Notes: generated from the letters alone by a model not told the origin. A stretch of 6,094 bases of DNA from an uncultured Neisseria sp. (GCA_927911515.1 CAKMQH010000020.1:1-6094), one strand, 5' to 3'; shown: positions 1 to 6,027, numbered from the stretch's first letter. Made by a program: numbers and translations.

Positions 1-746
1 CAGTAGAGGCTGTGGCTGCCATCTTTGGAAGACATGCTGCCGGACACGACCACCGAGCCTGCCGGTACACGACCTTGGTAGATTTCGCCGGTAGTGCGGT
101 CGAAGATTTTGGTGGATTGTCCGATGAACACGCCCATGGAATCACGCTGCCTTCTTCGACAATCACGCCTTCGACGATTTCGGAACGCGCGCCGATGAAG
201 CAGTTGTCTTCATGATGGTCGGGCTGGCTTGTAAGGGGTTCGAGACGCCGCCGAATGCCGACGCCGCCGCTCAAAGTGGACATTTTTACCGATTTGCGCG
301 CAAGAGCCGACGGTCGCCCAAGTATCGACCATCGCGCCTTCGTCAACGTATGCGCCGATGTTGACATAAGACGGCATCAATACGACGTTTTTAGCAACAA
401 AGCTGCCGCGGCGCGCAACGGCACCGGGTACGGCGCGGAAACCTGCGGCGCGGAACTCGTCTTCAGACCAGTCGGCAAACTTGGTCGGCACTTTGTCGTA
501 GTATTTGTTTACGCCGTCGTTGAGGACTTCGTTGTCTTGAATGCGGAAGGAAAGCAACACGGCTTTTTTCGCCCATTCGTTGACTTTCCATTCGCCCACG
601 CCCAAGCGTTCGGCAACGCGCAATTTGCCTGAATCGAGTTGGCGGATGGTTTCCAACACGGCTTCTTTGACTTCGGGGGGAACGGTGGTCGGGGTGATGT
701 CCGCACGGTTTTCAAAGGCGGTTTCGATGATGTTTTGCAAAGACAT
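1..746 (-). CDS. dapD: 2,3,4,5-tetrahydropyridine-2,6-dicarboxylate N-succinyltransferase, partial at 3' end, with six compensating indels
   Basis: DapD transfers succinyl from succinyl-CoA to tetrahydrodipicolinate in the succinylase branch of the diaminopimelate/lysine pathway, in the cytosol. The start is the ATG at 746 (MSLQNIIETAFE), with AAGGA six bases upstream; the longer open frame to 821 has no support. The N-terminal part reads cleanly to GKNVH near position 276, including the hexapeptide-repeat region IGAYVDEGAMVDTWATVGSCAQIG. The expected LSGGVGIGG, EPLQASPTI, EDNCFIGARSE and VEEGSVIS are then all present but in changing frames: extra bases near 273-275, 253 and 235-238, missing bases near 243, 212 and 140. 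These sum to zero, so GVFIGQSTKIFDRTTGEIYQGRVPAGSVVVSG to SLY at the window edge is back in the starting frame. About 25 C-terminal residues lie outside, judging from the family length of about 273. Sequencing error seems likelier than a pseudogene, because every conserved block survives. Identity is secure; functional state is not. Confidence 0.9.
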
Positions 747-771
747 GGGGATTCCTTTTGAAGAAGGTAAA

Positions 772-783
772 AGGTCGTCTGAA
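772..783 (+). other. DNA uptake sequence (AGGTCGTCTGAA) in the dapD leader
   Basis: A full 12-mer uptake sequence of the AG-mucDUS dialect. Such sites are bound by ComP on type IV pili during neisserial transformation. This copy stands alone, with no inverted partner, between the putative dapD promoter and its start codon, so it would be transcribed in the dapD leader. Confidence 0.85.
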
Positions 784-811
784 AAATTCGGATGACCCGC
801 AAACAGGCGGT

Positions 812-840
812 ATTTTGCCATGTAAACGCTTTGCCGTCAG
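812..840 (-). promoter_or_regulatory. Possible dapD promoter with extended -10
   Basis: On the minus strand CTGACG (835-840) and CAAAAT (812-817) are 17 bases apart, and TGG directly precedes the -10, giving an extended -10 form. The start of transcription would be about 60 bases before the dapD ATG. The match to sigma-70 consensus is only moderate (4/6 in each box), so this is a candidate only. Confidence 0.25.
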
Positions 841-929
841 CTTTTACGGGGATACGGCGATCTTTCGACCCAATCCGGGCTTCCACAAACCGTCCCCCGT
901 TTAAAACAAATCGGCACAATTAAACAAAA

Positions 930-970
930 AGGTCGTCTGAAAACCTTAATTCTGAGTTTTCAGACGACCT
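930..970 (-). terminator. DUS inverted-repeat terminator for the permease gene
   Basis: Two uptake sequences face each other and make a 15-bp perfect stem, AGGTCGTCTGAAAAC at 930-944 and its complement at 956-970, with an 11-base loop. Read on the minus strand, the stem is followed by TTTTTGTTT, so it is a good intrinsic terminator for transcripts leaving the permease gene. It is separated from that gene's stop codon by the Correia element. Pairing of uptake sequences into terminators is common in Neisseria. Confidence 0.85.
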
Positions 971-979
971 CTTGGCAAA

Positions 980-1135
980 TATAGTGGATTACCTTTAAAC
1001 CAGTACGGCGTTGCCTCGCCTTAGCTCAAAGAGAACGATTCTCTAAGATGCTGAAGCACCAAGTGAATCGGTTCCGTACTATCTGTACTGTCTGCAGCTT
1101 CGTCGCCTTGTCCTGATTTTTGTTAATCCACTATA
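980..1135 (-). mobile_element. Full-length Correia element (CREE/NEMIS), 156 bp
   Basis: The element begins TATAGTGGATTA and ends TTAATCCACTATA, the terminal inverted repeats of Correia elements, with TA at each outer edge as expected for the target duplication. Read on the minus strand, the interior shows the typical ATCAGGACAAGGCGACGAAG block, then GTACGGAACCGATTCACTTG, the CTTAGAGAATCGTTCTCTTTG block and GGCGAGGCAACGCCGTACTG. The length matches the long form that keeps the internal segment. It encodes no transposase. It ends six bases from the permease stop codon, so it sits in that gene's 3' untranslated region, upstream of the terminator. In related species NEMIS RNA is cut by RNase III and some copies carry promoters; neither is shown here. 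Confidence 0.95.
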
Positions 1136-1141
1136 CCAAAA

Positions 1142-2473
1142 TCAGCTTGCCGATTCTACGCCATAAGGTTTGTTTGACGTTTTGATGTTCAGGGTCAACA
1201 CGGCGGCGATGAGAAGGAAGACACCGGCAAAAGTCATCGCATTTCCCGGGTCGGCACCAAGCAAGTTCTCATAGATTTTACTGAAGGTAATGGTCTGGAT
1301 CAGCATCGGAATCACAATCATCATGTTGACGATGCCCATATACACGCCGTAGCGTTCTTTCGGGATGGAATGCACGACAATCATAAACGGCACGCCCATC
1401 ATACTTGCCCAGCCGATACCGAATCCGATCATTGGGGCAAACATCAGGTATTGATTGGTGATATGCGGAATGGCCAAAAGGGCAAGTGCGGCAAGGGTAA
1501 CGGCAAAGGCGTGAACGTATTTGGCGGCGTATTTACGCGCCATCCACATCAGTCCGAAGGCGGAAATGAAGGTAACGACGTTATAAAAACCGTTGACCAA
1601 ACCGGTCCATGCCACTGCCTCCTCATAAGCGACTTTGTTGGCAGAGGTAGCATCCCAGACAGATTTGGCGATACTGTGGGAGATGTATTGCCAGTAGATG
1701 AAGAGTGCGTACCATTGGAAGAGATAAACCGAGGCGAGCTGCCACAGGGGTTTCGGCATGTCTTTAATGGCATGGTAAATTTCTTTAACCGCTTCAACAG
1801 GGCCGCTGGATTGGGCTTTAATTGCTGCCAGATCTTCAGGAGACGGCTCATGTTCGGGCGTGGACAATACGGTTACCAAAACAGAGCCGATGGAGCAGAC
1901 GGCGCCAATATAGAACGAGCCGAATACCCAGTACGGGATACCTGCTTCAGAGGTTTGTTGCAACCAGCCGATTTGCTTGAAGATATAGAGCGACACGTTG
2001 GCAAGGGTAATGCCTAGACCGGTAAACACGGACTGCATCAAGAATCCGGTAGATTGTTGGTGTTCGGGAACGGTATCGGCGATGAAGGCGCGGAAAGGCT
2101 CCATGGCGGTATTGTTGCTGATGTCCAAGAGCCACAGCAGCAACACGGCAACCCACAATGCGGTAACGTGCGGATAGAAAAACAGACACAAGCTGCAACC
2201 GATGGCACCAATCAGGAAATACGGTCGTCGGCGACCGAGACCGGGGATCCATGTACGGTCACTCATAGCACCGATAAGCGGCTGCACCAGCAAACCGGTA
2301 ATCGGCCCTGCCATATTGAGATAAGGCAGTTCTGCAGGGTCAGCTTGTAAGAAACTGAAAATCGGATTAATCGCGGTTTGCTGCAATCCGAAACTATATT
2401 GAATACCGAAGAAGCCGAAGTTCATCAGCATAATCTGGCGAAGCGTCAGGGATACTTGTGGGGAAATCTTCAT
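1142..2473 (-). CDS. MFS sugar permease (sucrose/maltose:H+ symporter-like, GPH/SLC45-type)
   Basis: A 443-residue polytopic inner-membrane protein with about twelve hydrophobic segments, roughly residues 13-42, 53-70, 84-101, 104-135, 143-166, 181-204, 243-269, 288-312, 319-338, 342-370, 376-401 and 411-430. The loop after segment 2 carries SDRTWIPGLGRRRPY (71-85), the MFS loop 2-3 motif in the form seen in sucrose/H+ symporters and GPH-like carriers. A hydrophilic loop near 205-240 separates the halves. I start it at the ATG at 2473 because AGGAG lies ten bases before it; the frame extends to a GTG at 2533 that would add a 20-residue tail without a clear ribosome site. It lies 218 bp downstream of the lacI-type gene on the same strand, which suggests control by that regulator. 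Neisserial relatives include a maltose transporter, but no maltose phosphorylase or sucrose hydrolase gene is present here, so the substrate remains open. Confidence 0.88.
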   Translation of the reverse strand: MKISPQVSLTLRQIMLMNFGFFGIQYSFGLQQTAINPIFSFLQADPAELPYLNMAGPITGLLVQPLIGAMSDRTWIPGLGRRRPYFLIGAIGCSLCLFFYPHVTALWVAVLLLWLLDISNNTAMEPFRAFIADTVPEHQQSTGFLMQSVFTGLGITLANVSLYIFKQIGWLQQTSEAGIPYWVFGSFYIGAVCSIGSVLVTVLSTPEHEPSPEDLAAIKAQSSGPVEAVKEIYHAIKDMPKPLWQLASVYLFQWYALFIYWQYISHSIAKSVWDATSANKVAYEEAVAWTGLVNGFYNVVTFISAFGLMWMARKYAAKYVHAFAVTLAALALLAIPHITNQYLMFAPMIGFGIGWASMMGVPFMIVVHSIPKERYGVYMGIVNMMIVIPMLIQTITFSKIYENLLGADPGNAMTFAGVFLLIAAVLTLNIKTSNKPYGVESAS

Positions 2474-2483
2474 TTTGAAGCGA

Positions 2484-2488
2484 CTCCT
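2484..2488 (-). promoter_or_regulatory. Ribosome binding site deciding the permease start
   Basis: AGGAG on the minus strand, ten bases upstream of the ATG at 2473. The alternative GTG start at 2533 has nothing comparable, so the shorter 443-residue protein is preferred. Confidence 0.65.
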
Positions 2489-2543
2489 GGACTTTATAAG
2501 AAGAAAACATGGGACAACAAACTGCGGGAACACTGCATAGTTG

Positions 2544-2560
2544 AAGCGGTTGGGCCGCTT
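2544..2560. other. Hairpin in the permease 5' region
   Basis: AAGCGG and CCGCTT pair around a five-base loop (TTGGG). On the plus strand the stem is followed by a T-rich stretch (2559-2572) and resembles a terminator, yet no plus-strand gene leads into it. On the minus strand it would lie in the leader of the permease mRNA if transcription starts further upstream. Its role is unknown: leader structure or a stop for antisense transcription. Confidence 0.4.
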
Positions 2561-2574
2561 TCTTTATTCTTTGG

Positions 2575-2591
2575 CGTATCGTATTGATACG
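2575..2591. promoter_or_regulatory. Inverted repeat, candidate operator upstream of the permease
   Basis: Perfect 6-bp arms CGTATC and GATACG around GTATT, about 100 bases upstream of the permease start and between it and the lacI-type gene. Position and symmetry suit a site for the neighbouring regulator. However, LacI-family operators usually have a central CG and this one is centred on a single A/T pair. I find no convincing -35/-10 pair around it. Assignment as operator is inference. Confidence 0.3.
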
Positions 2592-2624
2592 TTGCAAATA
2601 GGTAGAGTGATGCGTTGTTTGTGT

Positions 2625-2684
2625 TTTCAGACGACCTTTTATTGTCGTATTGTGTCTGCCTCATAAAGCAGACGTCGTCTGAAA
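2625..2684. terminator. Nested DUS stem-loop after the lacI-type gene
   Basis: The outer arms TTTCAGACGAC (2625-2635) and GTCGTCTGAAA (2674-2684) are facing uptake sequences 38 bases apart. Inside, GTCTGC (2654-2659) and GCAGAC (2668-2673) form a second hairpin stacked directly against the right arm. The left copy is a full 12-mer (2626-2637); the right one has AC in place of AG. It starts eight bases after the regulator's stop codon (2692). On the minus strand no T-run follows, so termination may be weak and read-through into the permease possible. Confidence 0.55.
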
Positions 2685-2691
2685 GAATGTT

Positions 2692-3729
2692 TTACTTCAA
2701 TGCCGTAACCGACTGCCGCCAAATCGTTTCTCCGACAACCCGAACGGGCTCTCGGACGGTTTCTTTGGTCTCGATAATATCGAACAGGATTTCCGCCGCC
2801 AGCGCGCCCATGCGCATATAGGGCAGCTCGGTGCTGGTCAGCGGCGGGAACAGGGTTTCGGCAATCGCGCTGTGGTTGTCGTAACCTGCCACCGATACCT
2901 GCTCCGGAACGCGCACGCCGCGCGTCCTCAAAATGCCGTAAACGCGGACCGCCATTTCATCGTTGCCACAGCAAATGACCGTCGGCGGGTCGGCTAACGA
3001 TAATAATTTCAACACTGCCGCAATCAAAGGTTCGCTGTCGTTGGCGAAATCGGTGATGCCGGTTTGCACCAAGTCAGGATCGAACACCATGTCCGATTCA
3101 TCCAAAGCGCGGCGGTAGCCCGCCAAACGCAGCCGCGTCGCTTCTGCGCCCGCCTGCAAAGTAATGTAAGCGATACGGCGGTGTCCGCGCCGGATGATTT
3201 TTCGCACCAAATCGTATTGCCCGCGCTCGTCGTCCGGCAACACCGACGGCGTACCTACCGCGTCGAAGCAGTTGACCAAAACCATCGGGCAGCGGTTGGG
3301 CATTTCGGGTAGAACGATTTCGCGGTGCGATTCGGTCACATACAAAATGCCTTCCGCGCGGTGTTCCATAAACGTCCTGACCAAAGGGTCGATTTGCTCG
3401 TAGCGGTTGTCCGTATCCGCAATCATCAACGTTTTGCCCGCTTCGCGGATTTTCTGCTGGATGCCTTTGATTAAAAACATATCCGGCAGACCGTGTACCC
3501 CGCCGTATTCGCCCGTGCGCGAGATGGCGCCGGTAATTAGTCCGACCAAGTCCGAGCGGTTTGACCGCATCACCCGTGCCGCCGAAGACGGGATATAACC
3601 CAAAGCCGCAATCGCCGTTTCGACTTTGGCGCGTGTTTTATCGCTGACCGGCGCGTCGCCGTTGATGACGCGGCTGACCGTTTTGGGTGAGACGCCCGCA
3701 TAAGCAGCAACATCATAAATTGTAGCCAT
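2692..3729 (-). CDS. LacI-family transcriptional regulator
   Basis: A 345-residue cytoplasmic DNA-binding protein of normal LacI/GalR length. The N-terminal helix-turn-helix is clear (TIYDVAAYAGVSPKTVSRVI, 3-22), followed by the domain continuation TRAKVETAIAALGYIPS and a hinge-helix region at 49-58 where the usual Leu is Met (ARVM). Residues 60-345 form the periplasmic-binding-protein-like effector domain, with typical blocks RGHRRIAYIT (181-190), GNDEMAVRVYGILRTRGVRVP (255-275) and VSVAGYDN (278-285). The ATG at 3729 has GGGAG seven bases upstream. It is divergent from pgi and upstream of the sugar permease, so it most likely controls one or both in response to a sugar or sugar phosphate. 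The effector cannot be read from sequence. I do not recognise it as a specific named regulator. Confidence 0.93.
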   Translation of the reverse strand: MATIYDVAAYAGVSPKTVSRVINGDAPVSDKTRAKVETAIAALGYIPSSAARVMRSNRSDLVGLITGAISRTGEYGGVHGLPDMFLIKGIQQKIREAGKTLMIADTDNRYEQIDPLVRTFMEHRAEGILYVTESHREIVLPEMPNRCPMVLVNCFDAVGTPSVLPDDERGQYDLVRKIIRRGHRRIAYITLQAGAEATRLRLAGYRRALDESDMVFDPDLVQTGITDFANDSEPLIAAVLKLLSLADPPTVICCGNDEMAVRVYGILRTRGVRVPEQVSVAGYDNHSAIAETLFPPLTSTELPYMRMGALAAEILFDIIETKETVREPVRVVGETIWRQSVTALK

Positions 3730-3783
3730 CTTACGACTCCCGCCTCAGCCCTGTTTCATTTGATTACGAAGCATAGCACACCA

Positions 3784-3795
3784 GACATCGGTGTC
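3784..3795. promoter_or_regulatory. Imperfect palindrome with central CG, candidate LacI-type operator
   Basis: GACATC-GGTGTC has five of six symmetric pairs and a central CG, the usual form of a LacI/GalR-family half-site junction. It lies 55 bases upstream of the regulator's start and about 30 bases from the FNR box, so it could serve autoregulation or control of pgi. It is short and does not extend outward, hence low confidence. Confidence 0.25.
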
Positions 3796-3817
3796 ATACC
3801 GAAAATTTTAAAAAACC

Positions 3818-3831
3818 TTGATGAAAATCAA
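3818..3831. promoter_or_regulatory. FNR box upstream of pgi
   Basis: TTGATGAAAATCAA matches the FNR consensus TTGAT-N4-ATCAA in all ten defined positions, and the symmetry extends one more base pair on each side (C/G). FNR is the oxygen-labile iron-sulfur activator of the CRP family. The centre at 3824.5 lies about 41 bases before the transcription start predicted from the -10 at 3853-3858, the class II activator position. This predicts oxygen-limited activation of pgi. For the divergent regulator the geometry to any -10 is worse. Confidence 0.7.
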
Positions 3832-3852
3832 GCACATTGCTTGCATATTGCA

Positions 3853-3858
3853 TACAAT
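3853..3858 (+). promoter_or_regulatory. -10 element of the FNR-dependent pgi promoter
   Basis: TACAAT differs from TATAAT at one base. It begins 21 bases after the FNR box, where class II sites normally have about 22, and no good -35 is present, as expected of an activator-dependent promoter. Transcription would begin near 3865, giving a leader of about 155 bases. The sequence just before it contains TTGCATA twice in tandem (3841-3854). Confidence 0.5.
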
Positions 3859-3902
3859 TCCTACGCCATTTGACTACCCATATTCGCCAAACCCGCGCCC
3901 CT

Positions 3903-3931
3903 TTGTTAAACTACATATGACTACATAAATA
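3903..3931 (+). promoter_or_regulatory. Possible second, factor-independent pgi promoter
   Basis: TTGTTA (3903-3908) and TAAATA (3926-3931) are separated by 17 bases, with 4/6 agreement to each consensus box. It would start transcription near 3938, about 83 bases before the pgi start, and could supply basal expression. Candidate only. Confidence 0.3.
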
Positions 3932-4008
3932 TTCACCGTATCGAACCAATCACTACAACGACAATCTATAACTAAATCACATTCCGCCAAATGAGCGAAC
4001 CCAATCCC

Positions 4009-4014
4009 GAAGGA
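4009..4014 (+). promoter_or_regulatory. Ribosome binding site deciding the pgi start
   Basis: GAAGGA, six bases before the ATG at 4021. An in-frame ATG at 3991 has no such site upstream, so 4021 is chosen and the protein begins MTAFTEAWQALEQ. Confidence 0.7.
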
Positions 4015-4020
4015 AACCCG

Positions 4021-5649
4021 ATGACCGCATTTACCGAAGCATGGCAAGCCCTTGAACAACACCAGCTCTACACACAACACATCCACCTGCGCGACCGCTT
4101 CGCCGCCGAACCCGACCGCTTCGGCAATATGCACGAAACCCTCGACGGCCTCCTCTTCGATTACAGCAAAAACCGCCTCGGCGAAGACACGTTGCAACTC
4201 TTGTGCCGCCTTGCCGAAGCCTCGCCGCTAGCCGGACAAATGCACGCCATGCAAAACGGCGAAAAAATCAACCTCAGCGAACACCGCGCCGTCCTCCATA
4301 CCGCTCTGCGCCTGCCGCCCGATGCCGCGCCCGTTTACGTTGACGGCGAAAACATCCTCTCCAAACTCCACCACGAACTCAACCGCGCCCTCGCCTACGC
4401 CGAAGCACTCAACAACGGCAGCCACAGAGGCATCACCGACAAACCCATCACCGACTTCGTCCACATCGGCATAGGCGGCTCCGACCTCGGCCCCAGAATG
4501 TGCGTAGAAGCCCTCAAAGCCTACCGCCAAAACATCCGCGTCCACTTCGTCAGCAATTCAGACGACGCCGACATCAGCCGCACACTCGCCCACCTCAAGC
4601 CCGAGACCACCGTATTCAGCATCGCCAGCAAATCCTTCCGCACGCCCGAAACCCTGCTCAACGCCTACGCCGCCCGCGCGTGGTATCGGGACGCAGGTTT
4701 GCCCGAATCCGGCATCTACCGCCACTTCTGCGCCATTTCCTCCGACGTTGCCGCTGCCCGAAACTTCGGCATCGCACCCGACAACGTCTTCGCCATGTTC
4801 GACTGGGTCGGCGGACGCTATTCCGTCTGGTCAACCATCGGCCTGCCCGTCATGGTCGCCGTCGGCACAGACCGCTTCCGCGAACTCCTCGCCGCGCGCA
4901 CGCCATGGACACCCATTTTTTCCAAACCCCCTACCGCCGCAACATCCCCGTCCTCATGGCACTCATCAGCATCTGGTACAACAACTTCCAGCACGCCGAC
5001 GGACAAACCGCCGTCCCATACAGCCACAACCTGCGCCACCTCCCCTCGTGGCTCAACCAGCTTGACATGGAAAGCCTAGGCAAAAACCGCACCGCCGACC
5101 GGACGCCCCGTCCCCCATACCACCGGCGGCATCGTCTTCGGCGAAGAAGGCGTCAACTGCCAACACGCCTATTTCCAACTCCTCCACCAAGGCACACGGC
5201 TCATCCCCTGCGACTTCATCGTCCCCATGACCACCGCCTACGGCATTAACCGCCAACACCGCTTCACCGTCGCCAACGCCTTCGCCCAAGCCGAGGCCCT
5301 GATGAAAGGCAAGACCCTCGAAGAAGCCCGCGCCGAACTTGCCGACCTGCCCGAAGCCGAACGCGAACGCCTCGCCCTGCAAAAAGAATTCCCCGGCAAC
5401 CGCCCGAGCAACAGCCTCCTCCTCAGCGCCACCGACCCCTGCCGCCTCGGCATGCTCATGGCGGCATACGAACACCGCACCTTCGTCCAAGGCGCGATTT
5501 GGGGCATCAACCCCTTCGACCAATGGGGCGTCGAATACGGCAAAGAACTCGCCAAAACCATCGAACCCGAACTCGACCGCGGTAACCCGCAACACGACAG
5601 TTCTACCAACGGCCTCATCGCCTTCTACCGAGCCAGCCAAAACGGATAG
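4021..5649 (+). CDS. pgi: Glucose-6-phosphate isomerase, two compensating frameshifts
   Basis: Interconverts glucose 6-phosphate and fructose 6-phosphate in the cytosol, linking glycolysis/gluconeogenesis with the pentose-phosphate and Entner-Doudoroff routes. Corrected, the protein has 542 residues, near the E. coli length of 549. Visible blocks are IGIGGSDLG (149-157), the phosphate-binding loop SKSFRTPET (203-211), PGI signature 1 DWVGGRYSVWSTIG (261-274, with Arg266), MES with the presumed catalytic Glu351, QHAYFQ with His382, and signature 2 GAIWGINPFDQWGVEYGK ending in Lys508. The frame breaks twice: a G is missing at about 4894 (Ala-Ala-Arg where Ala-Gly-Ala-His is expected) and a C is extra at about 5099-5100. 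Between them the correct reading is one frame over; the literal frame stops at the TAG at 5077-5079, giving 352 residues without Glu351, His382 or Lys508. The shifts restore the frame exactly, which suggests sequence error. It is divergent from the lacI-type gene, with an FNR box upstream. Confidence 0.93.
4557..4566 (-). other. Intragenic DUS core in pgi
   Basis: TTCAGACGAC, the complement of the 10-base core GTCGTCTGAA, sits in codons for Asn-Ser-Asp-Asp. The outer two bases differ from the full 12-mer. It may be a functional uptake site or chance. Confidence 0.5.
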
Positions 5650-5662
5650 TCAGTTCAAACAT

Positions 5663-5705
5663 AAAGGTCGTCTGAAAACCTACATTAAGTTTTCAGACGA
5701 CCTTT
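5663..5705 (+). terminator. pgi terminator made of two facing uptake sequences
   Basis: A perfect 17-bp stem, AAAGGTCGTCTGAAAAC at 5663-5679 with its complement at 5689-5705, and a nine-base loop. It begins 13 bases after the pgi stop codon. It contains DUS 12-mers at 5665-5676 (plus) and 5692-5703 (minus). The stem ends in TTT and then TGTGTT, so it should terminate pgi transcripts. Confidence 0.85.
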
Positions 5706-5796
5706 GTGTTAATGGTTTTCGTGGACAAAGTCCACGCTACGGCACTACGGCGCAAGTGTTTTCAATAGACCGCGTAGCGTGGGCTTTGCCCACGAG
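5663..5796. repeat. Repeat module copy 1: DUS hairpin plus GTGGAC/GTGGGC hairpins
   Basis: After the DUS stem-loop come CGTGGAC-AAA-GTCCACG (5720-5736) and CGTGGGC-TTT-GCCCACG (5778-5794), two short perfect hairpins. In addition, CCACGCTACG (5732-5741) is the exact complement of CGTAGCGTGG (5773-5782), so the two hairpins can open and pair with each other. There is no open reading frame of note. The same order of parts recurs at 5898-6027. I do not recognise a named family for the GTGG part. Confidence 0.75.
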
Positions 5797-5807
5797 CCAT
5801 TTAAGAT

Positions 5808-5819
5808 TTCAGACGACCT
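5808..5819 (-). other. Single DNA uptake sequence between the two repeat modules
   Basis: TTCAGACGACCT, a full 12-mer without an inverted partner nearby. The surrounding stretch 5797-5897 shows nothing else I can name beyond a weak GGTAG/CTACC inverted repeat near 5840-5860. Confidence 0.8.
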
Positions 5820-5897
5820 GTTTGCCCATTATTTCCATAGGTAGAACCCACACTACCAATATCCCGCGCCAGTGAAAACCGATAGCCAACCCAAAAA

Positions 5898-6027
5898 CAA
5901 AGGTCGTCTGAAAACCCGATTTTTAAGTTTTTCAGACGACCTTTGTGCCTATTGTTTTTGTGGACGGAGTCCACGCTACGGCACTTGTGTTGCCGACAAA
6001 CGTTGTAGCGTGGGCTATGCCCACGAA
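5898..6027. repeat. Repeat module copy 2: DUS hairpin plus GTGGAC/GTGGGC hairpins
   Basis: A 17-bp stem CAAAGGTCGTCTGAAAA (5898-5914) with its complement (5929-5945) contains uptake sequences at 5901-5912 and 5931-5942. GTGGAC-GGA-GTCCAC (5960-5974) and CGTGGGC-TAT-GCCCACG (6009-6025) follow, and CCACGCTAC (5971-5979) is complementary to GTAGCGTGG (6005-6013). Loop bases differ from copy 1 (AAA to GGA, TTT to TAT) and the central spacer is shorter and unrelated, while the stems are kept. Confidence 0.75.

Noticed and set aside
747..821. 25-residue extension of DapD from an ATG at 821
   Set aside because: It runs through a DNA uptake sequence and a ribosome site; MSLQN at 746 is the normal DapD start.
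1370..2017. Plus-strand 215-codon open frame opposite the permease
   Set aside because: Composition is that of antisense reading of a membrane-protein gene; no domain or ribosome site, and the permease is clear on the other strand.
2493..2520. TTGTTG and TATAAA, 16 bases apart on the minus strand, as the permease promoter
   Set aside because: Transcription would begin at about 2486, inside the ribosome binding site, leaving almost no leader.
2474..2533. 20-residue N-terminal extension of the permease from a GTG at 2533
   Set aside because: No ribosome site before the GTG, while the ATG at 2473 has AGGAG upstream and is followed directly by the first membrane segment.
4500..5249. Long open frame rich in Arg and Pro overlapping pgi
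   Set aside because: Only the part from about 4895 to 5099 is real PGI sequence exposed by the frameshifts; the rest is out-of-frame translation of GC-rich codons.
5053..5640. Minus-strand 195-codon open frame opposite the end of pgi
   Set aside because: Glycine/alanine/glutamate-rich antisense shadow of pgi without recognisable motifs or a ribosome site; pgi signature 2 lies on the other strand.
5663..6027. CRISPR array or other spaced direct repeats
   Set aside because: Only two units with long unequal spacing, built from DUS and hairpin stems; no regular repeat-spacer pattern.
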